Assembly (NCBI RefSeq): GCF_011075055.1
Contig: NC_058141.1
Span: 744,001 to 808,000, forward strand
Direction: 5' to 3'
Length of the DNA: 64,000 bases
From: Mangifera indica
Lineage: Eukaryota; Streptophyta; Magnoliopsida; Sapindales; Anacardiaceae
Within the stretch, counting starts at the first letter, position 1; the number at the start of each line of letters is the position of its first letter. The position numbers were made by a program, and so were the translations under genes. This document shows, in pieces, positions 12,390 to 24,835 of the stretch. Under the pieces are notes generated by a model. That model was not told the DNA's origin. It made no database searches and saw only the letters and a program-made list of their open reading frames with translations.

Positions 12390-13505
12390 CAGACAACTCG
12401 TGTTTTTGTTGTGGCACAATGTAGGTTCTCCGACAGGTATGGACTCCCAGCATGAAATTGCTTGCCTTCAAGTTCATGGTCAAGATATTAATTGTGTGAC
12501 CATCATTCAAGCTAAGGGTAACCACCGTTTTGTCAGTAGAGCTGATGAGAAAGTTGCCAGACTGTTTGAACCTCCTTTGTCTTTTCTGAAAACCCTGAAT
12601 CATGCCACTTCTCTAAACTCTAGTTTCCCTGAAGATCTCCAAGTAGATATTCAGATTTTGGATGCGAATATGTATGCTCTTCGGCTGTCACAGAAGCCTA
12701 TATACGTCAATGGTAAGTCTCTCTTTCTCTCTCACTCATCCAGAAAAATCAATGTTGCAGATTGAACTTCTAGCACTAGCTTCAGCTTTATGAATTTAGG
12801 TACTCACAGATTGATGTGAATCTATGAAATTTTAGTTTGACTTTGACATGCTTTCTGAAGTTCAATTAGGGTGCTTCCTTTGGGCAATTGGGCTCATTGA
12901 CCTCTATACCACTTCTCTTATCCAACCTTTCCAGTATTTTGTGACTGATTCTCCTGTTCGGTTTCTCAAACATGATAATCTTCTTTAAAGTCACACTATC
13001 CGGTTATTATCAATGACTGCTTTGGTGAGGTGACTCTCACCTATCTGAGAAAAGAAATCACCTATGTGAGTTTCTTCCAAAGAATACTTAAAAGACGGCG
13101 GCGCATAATCTGTACAATCGGTTATCACTTTTGCAGTCTTCTATTAAGCATTAAAAGCAATTCATTAAGTATTAGCCTCTGTGGATAAAGGTGATATAAC
13201 TCATTTAATGAGCCATTTTCTCATGCAGCTACACGTGAGCCCCAAGATACAATAGCACTGATGGTCTTGACACCCTTGAAAGCATTCCGGATGCAGTTCC
13301 AGTTACATTTACCAAACCTCCCATTGAAGATCAGTTAGCATGGAATGCATTATGGCCAGAGTCACACTAACTATATGGTCATGGGAATGAAATGTTTTCG
13401 CTTGCTATACAATATGGCCAGAGTCACACAAACTCTATGGTCATGTGAATGAACTGTTTTCGCTTGCTGTGACCACAAGGGAAAGCTTGTTGCTTCATCA
13501 TGTAA
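12390..13505 (+). pseudogene. ELP2 (Elongator complex subunit 2) pseudogene fragment
   Basis: ELP2 is a WD40-repeat subunit of the Elongator complex (tRNA wobble modification and transcription-linked acetylation). The fragment reads QTTRVF, then after a shift of frame GSPTGMDSQHEIACLQVHG, QDINCV, GNHRFVS, EKVARLFEPPLSFLKTLNH, SFPEDLQVDIQIL and SQKPIYVN. A retained intron (about 12713-13229) follows, then DGLDTLESIPDAVPV-like and FTKPPIEDQLAWNALWPESH sequence in broken frames. A 56-bp unit is then tandemly duplicated (see 13351-13468), and a base is missing in the last block (FSL-CDHKGK). Only a middle slice of the roughly 830-residue protein is present, with several frameshifts. Because the intron is retained, the copy was made at the DNA level. 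Confidence 0.85.
13351..13468 (+). repeat. 56-bp tandem duplication inside the ELP2 fragment
   Basis: Two copies, 13351-13406 and 13413-13468, both begin tatggccagagtcacac and end tgttttcgcttgct, with about five differences. Each encodes the ELP2 segment WPESHKLYGHGNELFSL. The second copy has kept AAA (Lys) where the first has TAA. Confidence 0.85.
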
Positions 13506-13509
13506 GGTA

Positions 13510-14789
13510 TATGGAGCTCTGCACACTGCATAGATTTCATATCCTTCTATATAACTCATTTTTTAAATTTAAAGTACTCTAACTAGGTAAAATTAATAGT
13601 TTCATTTTTTTATGAAGAACCTCGACAGACAAAGGGAAATATATTGATAATGAAAACGATGACAACATCTGTAAATATTGTTGAGTAAATGTAAAATGAA
13701 TAGTAGTTTCCAGTTTTGATTTCTAACTCTAATGCCTTTGTGTATGATGTAATCCGTATATATTTGTATGCTACTCATCTTAAAACTTAAACAAATATAT
13801 CACAATAGTATTTCATGTCTCCAAAATACCCCTCTTGACACGATCCTTGCAGAGATTCTCTCTTTTTTTTTTTTTACAATTTTTTCTCTATAATTTTAAC
13901 AGATTTTTTATATCAATGGAAATTATTTGAAACTGTGAGATGATAATATGATATATAATATGATAATAATTAAAAATTAAAATAGTGAGATAATCATTGA
14001 TATCACTTTCAGTGAGCCAAAAGTTAAAATGGAAATGGAAAAGGTTGGTGTTGACGCCAACACTCTTGCTATGGATTTAATTATAAAAATCACATGGGTC
14101 ATGTAAGTAAACTTAGAAATTTTGGAGTTGAAAATTTTTAGATTAAATTTCAACTCCTTTTTACTTGCTTGATCTTATCTCCTTAAATTCTAGTTGGCAT
14201 TCATGTCATATTGAAGCCACCCGTGAAGAGCATGCAGTGAAAGTCTTGGCGTGAGACATAAAACTTAGAATATTGCATAGAATCTTGTAGAGATTATATA
14301 GAATATGAATATAATACAATGTATTCAACAAGCAAAGAATATTATAATTAATATATATTAATAATGCACTGACAAATGGAGAATATAATAAATATGCAGA
14401 AGACTATGCTTGTTTGCTTCCAATTTTCTTTCACGTGAAAGTCTTGCTTGCTTTCATATATGTGCATGCTTTTGCAAATTTTCTACAAAAGTATTTGCTT
14501 GTTTGCTTCCATATAGCATATATAACATAGATCGTCAGATTGTTTTCTCATGCACGAAGAAAATTCAGTGAATAACTTTATTGATCATCAACAATGTTGA
14601 CGTAATGGCTAGATGATAGGTCATGTTTCGTTATAAAAATGGAAGCATAATTGTATCGTATCAAATTGAATTCGGTCCAAATTCAATGTAAATTGAAATT
14701 TAATTCAGTCTAAATTTAAATTAATTAAGGTCAGGTTTTCTCATTGGTTATCCAAAAAAGTCAAAAAGGTATAGATTTTACTATTCTAA
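13510..14789. other. Intergenic, no gene seen
   Basis: AT-rich sequence with short poly-T runs and no supported coding region. The right part may contain decayed upstream copia sequence that is no longer recognisable. Confidence 0.4.
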
Positions 14790-16567
14790 CTATAGTATGA
14801 GAATAGTAGAAATTGAGAATGTTAGATTCATCAAAAATGGTGAAATTAGTGGGAGTGTGAAATCACGTGGAGTAAAAATCCAAGAAGTTAAGGTTCAGTC
14901 TTTTTTACCTACAACTTCTACTCATGTTGTTCCTCTGGTTGTAGAACATTTAAGCAACACACAAGAACACCAAATAAACGAGCCGCCACCACTCCCTAAT
15001 GAAGTTGTCGTCAATAAGACTCTAGTATTTCAACCACTAGAAGTAGCATTAAGAAGATCTCAAAGAGTAAAAAGATCAACCATTTTGGATGAATATGTGG
15101 TTTATCTACAAGAATCTGATTATGATTTAGGAATTGACAAAGATCCAGTTTCATTTTCACAATCCATGGAAAGTGTTAATTCTAAAAAATGGTTAGATGT
15201 CATGAAAGAAGAATTAAATTCAATGCATTTAATAAAGGTTGAGACCTTGTAGTATTACCTGAAGGTTGTAAAAGTGTTGGATGTAAATAGGTTTTCAAAA
15301 TCAAACATAACTTAAAAGATAATATTCAAAGGTACAAGGCTAAACTTGTTACCAAATGGTTTACTCAAAAAGAGGGCATCGACTATAAAGAACATTTTCT
15401 CCAGTTTCTAAAAATGATTCATTCATAAATATCATGATAATGATGGCTCATTATGATTTAGAGTTACATCAAACGAATATGAATACCGTTTTTCTCAATG
15501 GGAACTTAGAAGAATAAGTATATATGGAACAACTTGAAGGTTTCATAGTTGAAGCAAAAGAACACATTGTATGTAAACTTAAGTAGTCAATATACAAACT
15601 TAAGCAAGCTTCCAAACAATGGTACCTCAAGTTTAATAACACTATTACCTTCTTCGGTTTTAAACAGAACACTATTGATTAGTGTATTTATCAGAAGGTT
15701 AGTGAGAGCAAATTTATATTTCTTATTTTATATGTTGATGATATTTTGTTAACCACCAATAAGGCGTCTTATGTGATAAGAATAAAAATATTTTACGATA
15801 GGTCAAAAGGATTGTTAGGACTGTCTCGAAAGAAATATATTAACAAAATTCTAAATAAATTTCAAATGGATAAATGTTTTGCTAGTGTTGCTCCAATTTA
15901 GAAAGGGGATAAATTCAGTCTTATGTAATGCTCAAGAAATAAATTGGAATGCACTCAAATGGAACGAATTCTTTGTGTGTCTGCATGCTCAAACTTGCAT
16001 TAGACTAGACATCAGTTTTGCTACTAGGATGTTCAACAAGTATCAAAGTAATTCATGGATGGACCATTGGAAAATTGCTAAGAAAGTATTGAGGTACCTA
16101 CAAGGAATGAAAGATTTTATGCTTACTTACAAGAGATTTGATGATCTCACGGTCATAGGTTATTCAAATTGAGATTTTGCTAGATATGCAAATACCAGAA
16201 AATCCACTTTTGAATATTTATTTTTATTAATGGGTGGAGCGATTTCATGAAAAAGTACAAAGCAATTTGTTATTGTTGTTTCCACTATAGAGGCTAAGTT
16301 TGTGGCATGCTTTGAGGCCATGGTTCAAGGATTATGGTTGCGGAATTTTATTTCAGGGCTTGGAATTGTCAACAGTATTGCCAAGCCACTGAAAATTTAT
16401 TGTGATAATGTCGCAGCAATTTTCTTCTCTAAAAATGACAAATATTCCAAAGGTGCTAAGCATATGGAATTAAAATATTTTGTCATTAAGGAGGAAGTTC
16501 AAAAACAAACAATGTCAATTGAGCACATTAGCACTAACCTTATGATTGTGAATCCATTAGCTAAATG

Positions 16568-17573
16568 TAGAGATATCAATGGGTCAGGCCGGGTTGGGCT
16601 AGCTCCGACTCGGCCCATTGGGTTAATGGGTCAGGCCAGGCCCAAATAGTAATAGGCCTTCGGGCTGGGTCAGTCCATTGAAATATAAAGGCACAAGGCC
16701 TGGCCCATATAATAACGGGTCTTAATTAGGTTGGATCGGACTTTAATTGGGCAGGCCCGACCCATTTAATTAATATTTAAAAAAAATTAATTAAAATTTT
16801 TAAACACAAATTATTTTTCAATTATTAAAACCAATGACAGTATCCCAAATATTTTATTTATAATCTCTCACATGTGGTGGAGGAATACCATGGTTACATG
16901 ATGAAAAAATATTATAAATTGATAATATAGTACAAATAAATTAATTTACATATGGTATAAATTACAAAACATAAATAAAATATATTTACTATATAACATT
17001 TATCTACTCATCTTCTATATCTAAATCTCTGAATTCTTCAAAGATAAAGAATTATTATTTGTGAATTTAGATATTTTATAATATTTTGTAATTATAAAAT
17101 AAAAATAAAAATGAAATTATAAATATAAAAAATTATTATTTACGAATTCAGATGTTTTTCAAAAGAGAGTTAATAAGAAAAAATGAGATTGAAAATATAA
17201 TGAAATAATTGAGATTGAGAGATTAAAAGATTTGTAAATAAAAGTGAAAATGAAGGAAAATAGAATAGATTTATCTTAAAAAATAAATAAATTTAAAAAA
17301 AAATTAAGCAAAGGTCAATTTGCCTTTTGGCAGAAGTAGAAATTTGCTTCTGTCGCAAGGTAGCAAAAGCAGATTTTCTGCTTCTACTACCTAGGAAAAA
17401 AAATAAAAATTTTTATTTTATAAACAGTGTCGTGTCAACCCATGAGTCTAATATTAAAGTCCTAAGCCCAGCCCGATAGGACCTTGGCCTGGCCTGACAC
17501 TCTACAGTATCGGGCGGGCTTTATCTTGCCTGGGCTTTTTTTTGTGCTTCACCCGACCCAATTGATATGTCTA
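16568..17573. mobile_element. hAT-type non-autonomous element inserted in copia pol
   Basis: The terminal repeats TAGAGATATCAATGGGTC (left) and TAGACATATCAATTGGGTC (right, reverse complement) are flanked by the perfect 8-bp duplication GCTAAATG, typical of hAT elements. Removing the element restores the copia frame from ...ISTNLMIVNPLAK to LPPKTFNKHV. Subterminal regions are rich in ggcccg/gggccaggcc blocks on both arms, and the interior is AT-rich. No transposase is encoded. Confidence 0.88.
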
Positions 17574-17730
17574 GCTAAATGGTTGCCACCTAAGACATTT
17601 AATAAACATGTCAAAAGAATGCGCATTATTAATAATGATTTATAATGTATTGTGTTCTTATGTGGTTTATACTATAAGTTTTTGTATGTGTTGTTTCTAA
17701 TTTATATAAGTTTTATATCATGCTATTAGT

Positions 17731-18114
17731 TAGGGCTGGATTCGAGCCGAGCCGAGCTCGGCTCGCAGCCAGCTCAGGCTCGGCTCGGTTTTTTAATGGC
17801 CGGCTCGAGTTCGGCTCGAGCTCGACTCGAGGCGGATTCGGCTCGGCTCAAGTTCGGCTCGTTTTGGGTTCGGCTCGGTAACGGCTCGGCTCGGCTCGTT
17901 TTTCATATCAAAACGGCACCGTTTTGTGTATATATGAGGATCAAAACGACGTCGTTTTGTATAAAAAATTTTTAAAAAAATATACCGAGCCAACCCGAGC
18001 CAGCTCGGGCTCGGCTCGAGCTCGATCGAGCTGAGCAGAGCCCGGCTCATTTCGGGCTCGAACCGAGCCGAGCCGAGCTCGAGCCCGAGCTGGCTCGGCT
18101 CGAATCCAGCCCTA
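17731..18114. mobile_element. hAT MITE with GAGCC-rich arms (family B, copy 1)
   Basis: The 384-bp element starts TAGGGCTGGATTCGAGCCGA and ends with its complement (...CGAATCCAGCCCTA). It is flanked by the perfect 8-bp duplication CTATTAGT. Both arms are dense in GAGCC/GGCTC repeats. The centre carries aaaacggcaccgtttt and the palindrome AAAACGACGTCGTTTT. A reverse-strand frame of about 116 codons crosses the arms, but it is only repeat sequence. A second copy begins at 63839. Confidence 0.92.
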
Positions 18115-18438
18115 CTATTAGTTATGTTGTTGTATATACACATAATTGTATATATATTTTATGAGAATGTTAACAGAATATGTCGTTAATAAAAACATTA
18201 TCGTTTGAGCATTATGATATCCTTCATTATAAATTATGTTAAGTATAGAACTTATATAATGATACATAGAAGAAACTATGTCAATTTAATGATATATAAC
18301 CGCTATGACCCTTATGAGTTTTTGCTTAATATTGATTAATATTGACTGATTTAAGAAAAAATTTTAACTTTATTTTGCAAATTATGTTTTATTATTAGAC
18401 TATAAATTATTTAATGACACATGGACCAAGAGGGAGAA

Positions 18439-19190
18439 TGTAAGAATATTTTCATTAATGTGGTTCATGTGTAATTAATATAAAATATAAGTCTAAGAAA
18501 AATTATGGGCTAAAGTGTTATTAATCAAACTTAAAGGGGGCGTTTAGTTTGAGTAATGTTTTATTAACAAAATAGAAAGATTACCTTAAAAATAGATTAC
18601 TTAGAAGATTACTAGGTATAAATGATTACTATATTTGATAAAATTTGGTATGTATAAATAATTATTGTGTTTGATTAAAGGTAATAAAATATTACTAGTA
18701 AATTATTTTACTTAAATGTCCTTGAATATAATTATTTTTAAATATTTTTATATTATTTATCATATTAATTAAAATAAATTTATTTTTACCTTAAAAAATT
18801 AATAAATAATAATATAATTATAATAAAATCAAGATTACCTTAGTAATTTTTAAATACCTAAGATGAAAGTGATAATCAAATTATCACCTATATTACATGT
18901 CACGTCAGCATTAGTAATAGAATATTACTGTAATATTTTATTATTGACAAACCAAACAAGGGAATAAAAGATAGATTACCAAGATAATCTTAAAAAACTC
19001 AAATCAAACGCCCCCAAAGGATTTATGTAGTACAATACACTTTGATGGGGGTGTAATTGATAGTTTTATGATAACTATAGAAGGTTGTTTCTCTTTGCCC
19101 AATAGCGTAATTTTTCTTCACTATCAGAGATACGCAACATAAATTATGGGAGAAAGAGAGAAAAACCTAGTTTAGGTTCTTTAACAACTG
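18439..19190 (+). repeat. Probable 3' LTR of the copia element
   Basis: A TG-start sequence follows directly after the polypurine tract ccaagagggagaa, in the usual place for a 3' LTR. It is split by the MITE at 18536-19015. The right boundary is not fixed because no 5' LTR is present for comparison. Confidence 0.5.
18536..19015. mobile_element. MITE (family A, copy 2) inside the copia LTR
   Basis: The ends GGGGGCGTTTAGTTTGAG and ...AAATCAAACGCCCCC form an inverted repeat, with AAA on both outer sides (a possible 3-bp duplication). The interior matches the 10063, 24836, 25180 and 62495 copies, for example gattacttagaagattact and agtaatagaatattactg. No coding capacity. Confidence 0.85.
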
Positions 19191-19354
19191 CCCCAAAATC
19201 AAGTCGATGCCTTATATCAAGTCACCAATTTAGTCAGTATGTTTACTTAGTTAATCTATAATAATTACAAATTCTAATTTTGATGGGAATAAAATTAGGG
19301 CAAAAATGAGGGTTCGTAAAATTCAAGAACAATATTTATATATATTAAAATCTT

Positions 19355-19624
19355 ATGTTGAATTGGTGCATATTAAGGCATACTCAATATTTTGCATCAT
19401 TATGTAAATATAAATTTTATGGGTTTTTTAAATTAACTATGATAAAATTATTTGTCCCATTTTCAGGAAAAGTAAATTTACAGGGACAGTGGAATTGTAA
19501 GGGAGGCTGCAGCATTGAAGTAGAAGAGCATCTAGGTGCTAAGTCTGTAACAATAGGCATCTGTAATTTTTTTTACGGGCGTCGGCATGATCCAGACCTG
19601 CTTCATTCAACTCAGAACTATTAG
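19355..19624 (+). CDS. Short unrecognised open frame
   Basis: An open frame of 89 codons has a more coding-like second half (KVNLQGQWNCKGGCSIEVEE, then HLGAKSVTIGIC). That half follows an intron-like stretch ending in ttttcag, so it could be one exon of a decayed gene. I cannot assign a family. No neighbouring exon was found. Confidence 0.15.
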   Translation: MLNWCILRHTQYFASLCKYKFYGFFKLTMIKLFVPFSGKVNLQGQWNCKGGCSIEVEEHLGAKSVTIGICNFFYGRRHDPDLLHSTQNY

Positions 19625-21916
19625 ATAAAAATCATTTTCATGGACCCCATAAGGGATGGCTATGCTCTTGACTTTTCATGAGCTGCAATTTCAGACTTGA
19701 ATGGTATAATTTTGTTCAAGGATTGAAGCAGGCTGATGAAGACAGCACTATGCTGATGAAGACAAGCAGTCCAGTGATTTTATTCTATTCTATTGCGTGA
19801 ATTGTGAAACTTTCTCTGATTCCAACCAATATTAAATGTCATCAGACAGTCAAAGCACACAAGCTGAAGCATGCATGAGTTGAGAATTGTCATTTGTTGG
19901 CGCATGTCTCACATTATTTTGTGCTTTCTAATGGTGGCCGAGGGGCCTGCATGAGTTCTGTGCATGATTTAGTCTTAGAGTTGAGAATATTAAATGCACA
20001 CAACCAATTCCAATTCTTGGTTACTTTCCTTGGAATATCTTTGGTACTGGTGGAGTAATGTTACCTCACATTTTTACCATTGAACTGCTCTCGGGAAGTG
20101 ATAAAACCTAAATGGAGTTGATGTGGGACAAAACAAGGTCATAATCATACCCTTAATACTTATGGTTTTAAAAATCAGATTGAACCAATCAATTTGACTA
20201 ATTAAATAGGCTTCTATCACTCAAAATAGTTCTAGTTTGATTGAAAATCATTTTTTGAATTAGATCGATTTAAACTAGATTAAACTGTTTAAATTATTTA
20301 ATTGGATCAGATGAAAATTATGTTTGATTCAATTAGCATGATTTATTTTAATGTTAAAATAATTTAGATTATAAATTTAACAATTAAATTATATAAAAAA
20401 ATTTAAATATTATTTTAAACAGTAATCGATTAGATTGTATCACTCCTTCCATCATATTAATATCCTGTTTGGTTTTGAAAATATTATTAATACTATCGAT
20501 AAAATTTTAAATAAAAGTGTAAACAAAAGTGAAAGTGAAGACTTAAATTTAATTTAAGAAATTATAGTTAATTTCCGTAATTTATATATTTAATTATTTA
20601 TCAATTATCTCTCTTAAGCAAGATTTTAAACTTTTTTTAATATTTTATGAGTTTATTATATTCTACTTAAGCCAAGCTACAGTCAAACAACAGTAAACTC
20701 AAATTCTATAAAGTATTATTCTTGAGTCAAGCACAAATAAGCCAACAATTTCACTTGTTTGCAGCTCTAACCGACCCTACTTTGGGGTAATATTAGCTCC
20801 TTCACCTGAACTGTTAAGTGCATGGTAGCACTGCTTTTTCCAGATGTTGTTCTACGCTATAAAGACCTGCGACATTCATATAACGCCGTGACCGTCGTGT
20901 CATTTGAAAGGTCGGTCTCATCTTTGAAATGATTTTGGGAAATTGGAAACTCCTGAAAAGGCTTCTAAATTTTAAGAATGGAAAAAATCTTCTAAGTAGG
21001 ATGATTCAAGTCAATTTAAGTTTAATTAGAATTTATAATAATTAATTTAAAAATTAGTAAAAAAAAATCTTTGAAAAAAATAAAAGAAAAATTATTTGAA
21101 TAAAAAAAAATGGATACATGTTCAACCATCAAACCACAATCATATTTGGTTATATCATTCTAATGTTAAAAGGAAAACATTTGATGTCCGGGTCTGACCT
21201 CGACTGGATCGAAGCCCCGTCCAAATATGAAATCATGTATCAACTTCAATAGTGATGGAAACAATGGATGTAATCAGTTGAAAGAGAAACATTACCATTG
21301 AAGAGCTCTAATAGTATCCTTGCCCTTCAGTGCAGTACTCTAGATAATGATATTAAAATTTATTTATCTATGAGGATTAATACTGGAGTGTTATATTATC
21401 ACTTCATCTTTAATTCGAGACATAATAGAATTTTATAAGAAAGATTATCCCAACCAACAATATACTAACTAAAAATGAGAAAATATACCCAACTTCCAAA
21501 TGAACTATTTTTTAAATACAAGAAGATCTAGTCAGAGTTTCAGATAAAATAATATTTATTCGACATATAAATTTACTTGTAAAATAGGTTTTATGAAAGG
21601 TTCCAAAGATGGGACCATAAGAAGCTTTCTTAACATGTAGTGTCCTAAGAATGGTGCTTGGACACATGGCAACCAAATACATAAAAATTGGTGGCTATGG
21701 TAACAGTCTAACACATACACTCCTGTTATCTCTCTTGGTCCAGTTCATTCAACCACTCCTTCATGAGTTTCAACAAAAACAAGCTTCTGTGACATTCTAA
21801 ATCAACAAAAATTAGTAAAAAAAAATATAATGGGTTGTATTTTCAAGCCCCTTTATTGAAGGTCTCCGAATCCACGTGAATTTCTTGTTACAATGTTTCT
21901 TACCTCTTTCATTTAC
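19625..21916. other. Intergenic, no gene seen
   Basis: AT-rich sequence. The part 20150-20420 has repeated gattgaa/aaccaatc motifs like other degenerate repeat relics in the window. No coding or RNA gene is supported. Confidence 0.4.
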
Positions 21917-22017
21917 CTGTTTCATTGACACCAATGAGCACAAAATCTTGCAACATCTCATCCAAGAAATCAATATCAGTGGTTGAACCGGAAATGCTGG
22001 TTTCTGAGGATCTTAAT
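21917..22017 (-). other. Orphan exon-like segment downstream of the PB1 gene
   Basis: On the minus strand this 101-base segment is open throughout, preceded by a good acceptor (ttgcccag) and followed by a consensus-like donor (gtaaatg). It encodes RSSETSISGSTTDIDFLDEM and then LQDFVLIGVNET. It lies 410 bases after the PB1 stop codon. It might be a spliced 3' UTR exon, an alternative C-terminal exon, or a remnant of another gene. The family is not recognised. Confidence 0.3.
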
Positions 22018-22426
22018 CTGGGCAAATTCAAATGTTAGCATCAACTTAACCTCACATAGCAGCCTAAGAATATATATTTATTGCAAAGAAATGTTTTCTA
22101 TACAATCAAATGCAATGTAGAAAAATTAACTCAAAATCTCCTAGCAACTTCAAAAATTATTATTCAGTAAATGATATACGGACTGCACAAAGCAACAGGA
22201 TATTTAAGTTTTGAAGTTTTACAAAGTATAATCTCAGACCACTATCATTTCCTATGAGACACGAAAATACAAGAAAGAGTAAACAAATCCACAGTTCCTT
22301 ATTGTCTAATCACAAACACATTCTACAAACCAATACCAGCAATAATAAGAACACTAAACAAGAAAACTTCAAAAGTATATAAACTGAACCCTTCCTTCAA
22401 AATTGTTTCTTCTTTCTTGAATGAAT

Positions 22427-24545
22427 TTATAGAGGCTGTGAAGTTCTGATCTGGTGTTGCTTGATATTCTCAGCCGAAAGCTGCGCAGAAGCATTGGGCA
22501 ACACTACAACAGCAGTTCCTGCCATAGTTTGGTACTGAGAAGTCATTGTGGGAGCCATAGGCTGAGTGTAGTACATCTGTGCATGAGAAGGATCAGCAAA
22601 TTCATAACCATAATTAGCAGTTGCCACTGCAGAAGTGGGTGCAGTAACAGACTGCGACGGATGATGAATCTGTGCATAACCGACATAAGGCTGTTGCTGC
22701 TGAATAGCAGGCACTTGGACCAACTGAGGAGTGCCTGTTGTTGCTGTTCTGTACACACCCGCAGCAACCATTTCAGGTTTACCCATATGTGCATTTATCA
22801 TTGGGTTATAAGCTGAGGGAGGAGGTCGGCTAGAGGGAACACTTGTGGGCGCCTCACTGATAGCATTAGGTTGTTGAACAGACATATTATAAGCAGCCTG
22901 CGGCTGTTTAGCAGGAACATAGTACACAGGATACTGCTGATGTTGTTGTTGCTGTTGTGATGGATACACAGTATAATAATGTGAAATGGGCACAGCTCCA
23001 ACCTGATGTTGCTGAATATAGTGTGCACCAGGCTGAATAAATTGTTGCTGCTGTTGTTGTAGGTGGTGCAGCAGTTGCTGATGTTGTTCAAGTTGAGCTT
23101 GTTGCAATACATACCCAGATGCGGAATCCTGAACTTGCTGTACATTGACTAGTTTACTGGCATTCGGATCAGAGAGATTGATCTTTGCATCAACAGGAAT
23201 AACAGGAACCCCAGTAGCGCCAGATTGCATTTGCATGACAGGGTCTTGATAAATTCCAGGCTTTTGACGAGATACAGCATTTGTAAGACTACTATCACTG
23301 AAACATTTTAACAAACACAACTAATCTAATTATAATTCCATTCATTTCTCCAATAAAATATAAAGTGTAATCTAACCTTGAAACTGAATCTGGGGAGGGC
23401 AAATCGAAACCAGCACCGCCGCTGCCGCCGCTTGTCTTCTGTGGCTGTGACTGTGGCTGAGCTGGCGCTTTTCTATACACAACAGGCACACCATGATCCG
23501 ATCTCTCATCATCAGAAATGACCCTATTAATATAATCGCCGGAAACCACCACCCCACTTATTCCAACGGTGGTCTGAGGCGGAGGTGGCGGCGGAGACGA
23601 CAACACAACAAACCCTTCTTCCACCAGCTTTGAAACACCACCACCAACAACATTCAACTGCCCAAATTGCTCTTCAACCCCCACCATTTGTTTCTGATCT
23701 TGAACCGCCTTATCACTATTACCTTTAACACTCTCCTCAACATGAACTCTTATCGGCGGCAAATTGGCCAACGAAGGTGATGAAGAACTAGACCCAAAAG
23801 ACGACGCCGTTTCCATCATCGGGGAATCCGGCACCGACTGCACATCTTGGGGTTTCTTCACCACTCCAGCGCCACCACCGCCAGCGGCCGCTGTGACAAT
23901 CTCATCATCAAGGCCTAACAAACAATTCACTGAAGCTGAGTCCGAAAACCCCCGATTCAAATCCCCACACGCGCCATTCAGCGCGTTCAAAAACCACTCA
24001 TCGGACTTGGTAGAACCGTCGAGAATCGATTGCGATTCAGAGGACTCGAGCTTGTAATTTTGAAACAAAAACAAACGCAACCTACAAGGCTTCTGATAAT
24101 TCGACGTCGTACGCTCATACTCCTCGATCATATTCTCAAGGTCTTCATCCGTCGTAACAGAGATCAACGAATCCAAATCCTCAGACGGGAGCTGATACTT
24201 CAAAATAAACGGCTGGCCGTTAAGTAACGACTGTGACAGATGTGACGTTAAAGACATGAGCGTGACGTTACGATCGACAACAATGATCCGCGTTTCACCA
24301 CCAACATAACAGAGCGTCTTATCATGAGGACGGGGGACGATGTGGCCGCCGTAGCTACACATGAGGCGGAGTTTCGCGGCGGTGTTGGCGGCAGTTTTTG
24401 AGTTGTTAAGAGGGGGATCATCCCAGGAGTCGGTGTGGCGAGAGCGAGGGGAGGAATCGACGGAGTCAGGGTATGGTTGTGAGGTGGCGTTGACAGTGGG
24501 GGTGGTGGCAGCTCCCGTCGTGGAGGAGGGAGGCGGTGGGTCCAT
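22427..24545 (-). CDS. PB1-domain protein, PAL OF QUIRKY (At2g01190)-like
   Basis: Two exons (23377-24545 and 22427-23297) encode 679 residues. A Pro/Thr/Ser-rich N-terminus with SSPRSRHTDSWDDP leads into a PB1 (Phox/Bem1) domain at about residues 58-161, including KLRLMCSYGGHIVPRPHDK, LKYQLPSEDLDSLISVTTDE and DLENMIEEYER; the acidic OPCA-type stretch is intact. Next come SDEWFLNALN and SVNCLLGLDD, Gly- and Pro-rich linkers, and a C-terminal half rich in Gln and His (several runs of 4-7 Gln, coded mostly by CAG/CAA) with many Tyr-Pro motifs, which is probably disordered. No kinase domain follows, unlike the longer PB1-kinase relatives. PB1 domains mediate protein-protein association; Arabidopsis POQ acts with the receptor STRUBBELIG pathway at the cell periphery, and that role here is inferred only from similarity. 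The ATG at 24545 matches family starts. Confidence 0.93.
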
Positions 24546-24835
24546 GGGGTTTCCGGTGAGAAAAAGGAAGCAAGGGGAGGAAATGGGATTTTACAAGACT
24601 AGACCTGGTAGTCCAGTCTGGTCTGGTGCGGTTGTCCATTTATTATTATTATTTTATTTATTTATATCAATTTATGAATAAAAATAAACATTTGTTGGAA
24701 TTTGAAAATTGAACAATGGTTGGGATTGGGAGATGAGAAATCTGAATTTTGAAATTTATTAGGAATTTTAGGTTGTCAATTACCAAATAAATTTGTTTAT
24801 ATTTATAAATCTTTCCAAAGGAGAAAGGATTTTGG

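Larger units (their letters stand above)
14790..19190 (+). mobile_element. Decayed, 5'-truncated Ty1/copia retrotransposon with later insertions
   Basis: Copia polyprotein is readable in shifting frames. A linker carries SQRVKRSTILDEY, YLQESDYD and WLDVMKEELNSM. Reverse transcriptase pieces include EGC-KSVG, RYKAKLV, GIDYKEHF, FLNG, the YVDDILL active-site motif near 15728 and GLLGLS. RNase H pieces include RLDISFATRMFNKYQSN, KVLRYLQGMKDFMLTY, KPLKIYCDNVAAIFFSKNDK, YSKGAKHMELKYFVIKEEVQ and IEHISTNLMI. Gag, protease, integrase and the 5' LTR are absent. A polypurine tract lies near 18428-18438, and a 3' LTR probably starts with TG at 18439; its end near 19.2 kb is uncertain. Stops and frameshifts throughout make it inactive. 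Two hAT-type elements and one MITE are inserted within it. Confidence 0.85.

Noticed and set aside
17793..18143. Reverse-strand frame of 116 codons rich in Glu, Pro and Ser
   Set aside because: It is translation of GAGCC repeats in the hAT MITE arms.
22454..24681. Several plus- and minus-strand frames of 60-120 codons overlapping the PB1 gene
   Set aside because: They are alternative-frame shadows of the PB1 coding exons and its CAG-rich region.
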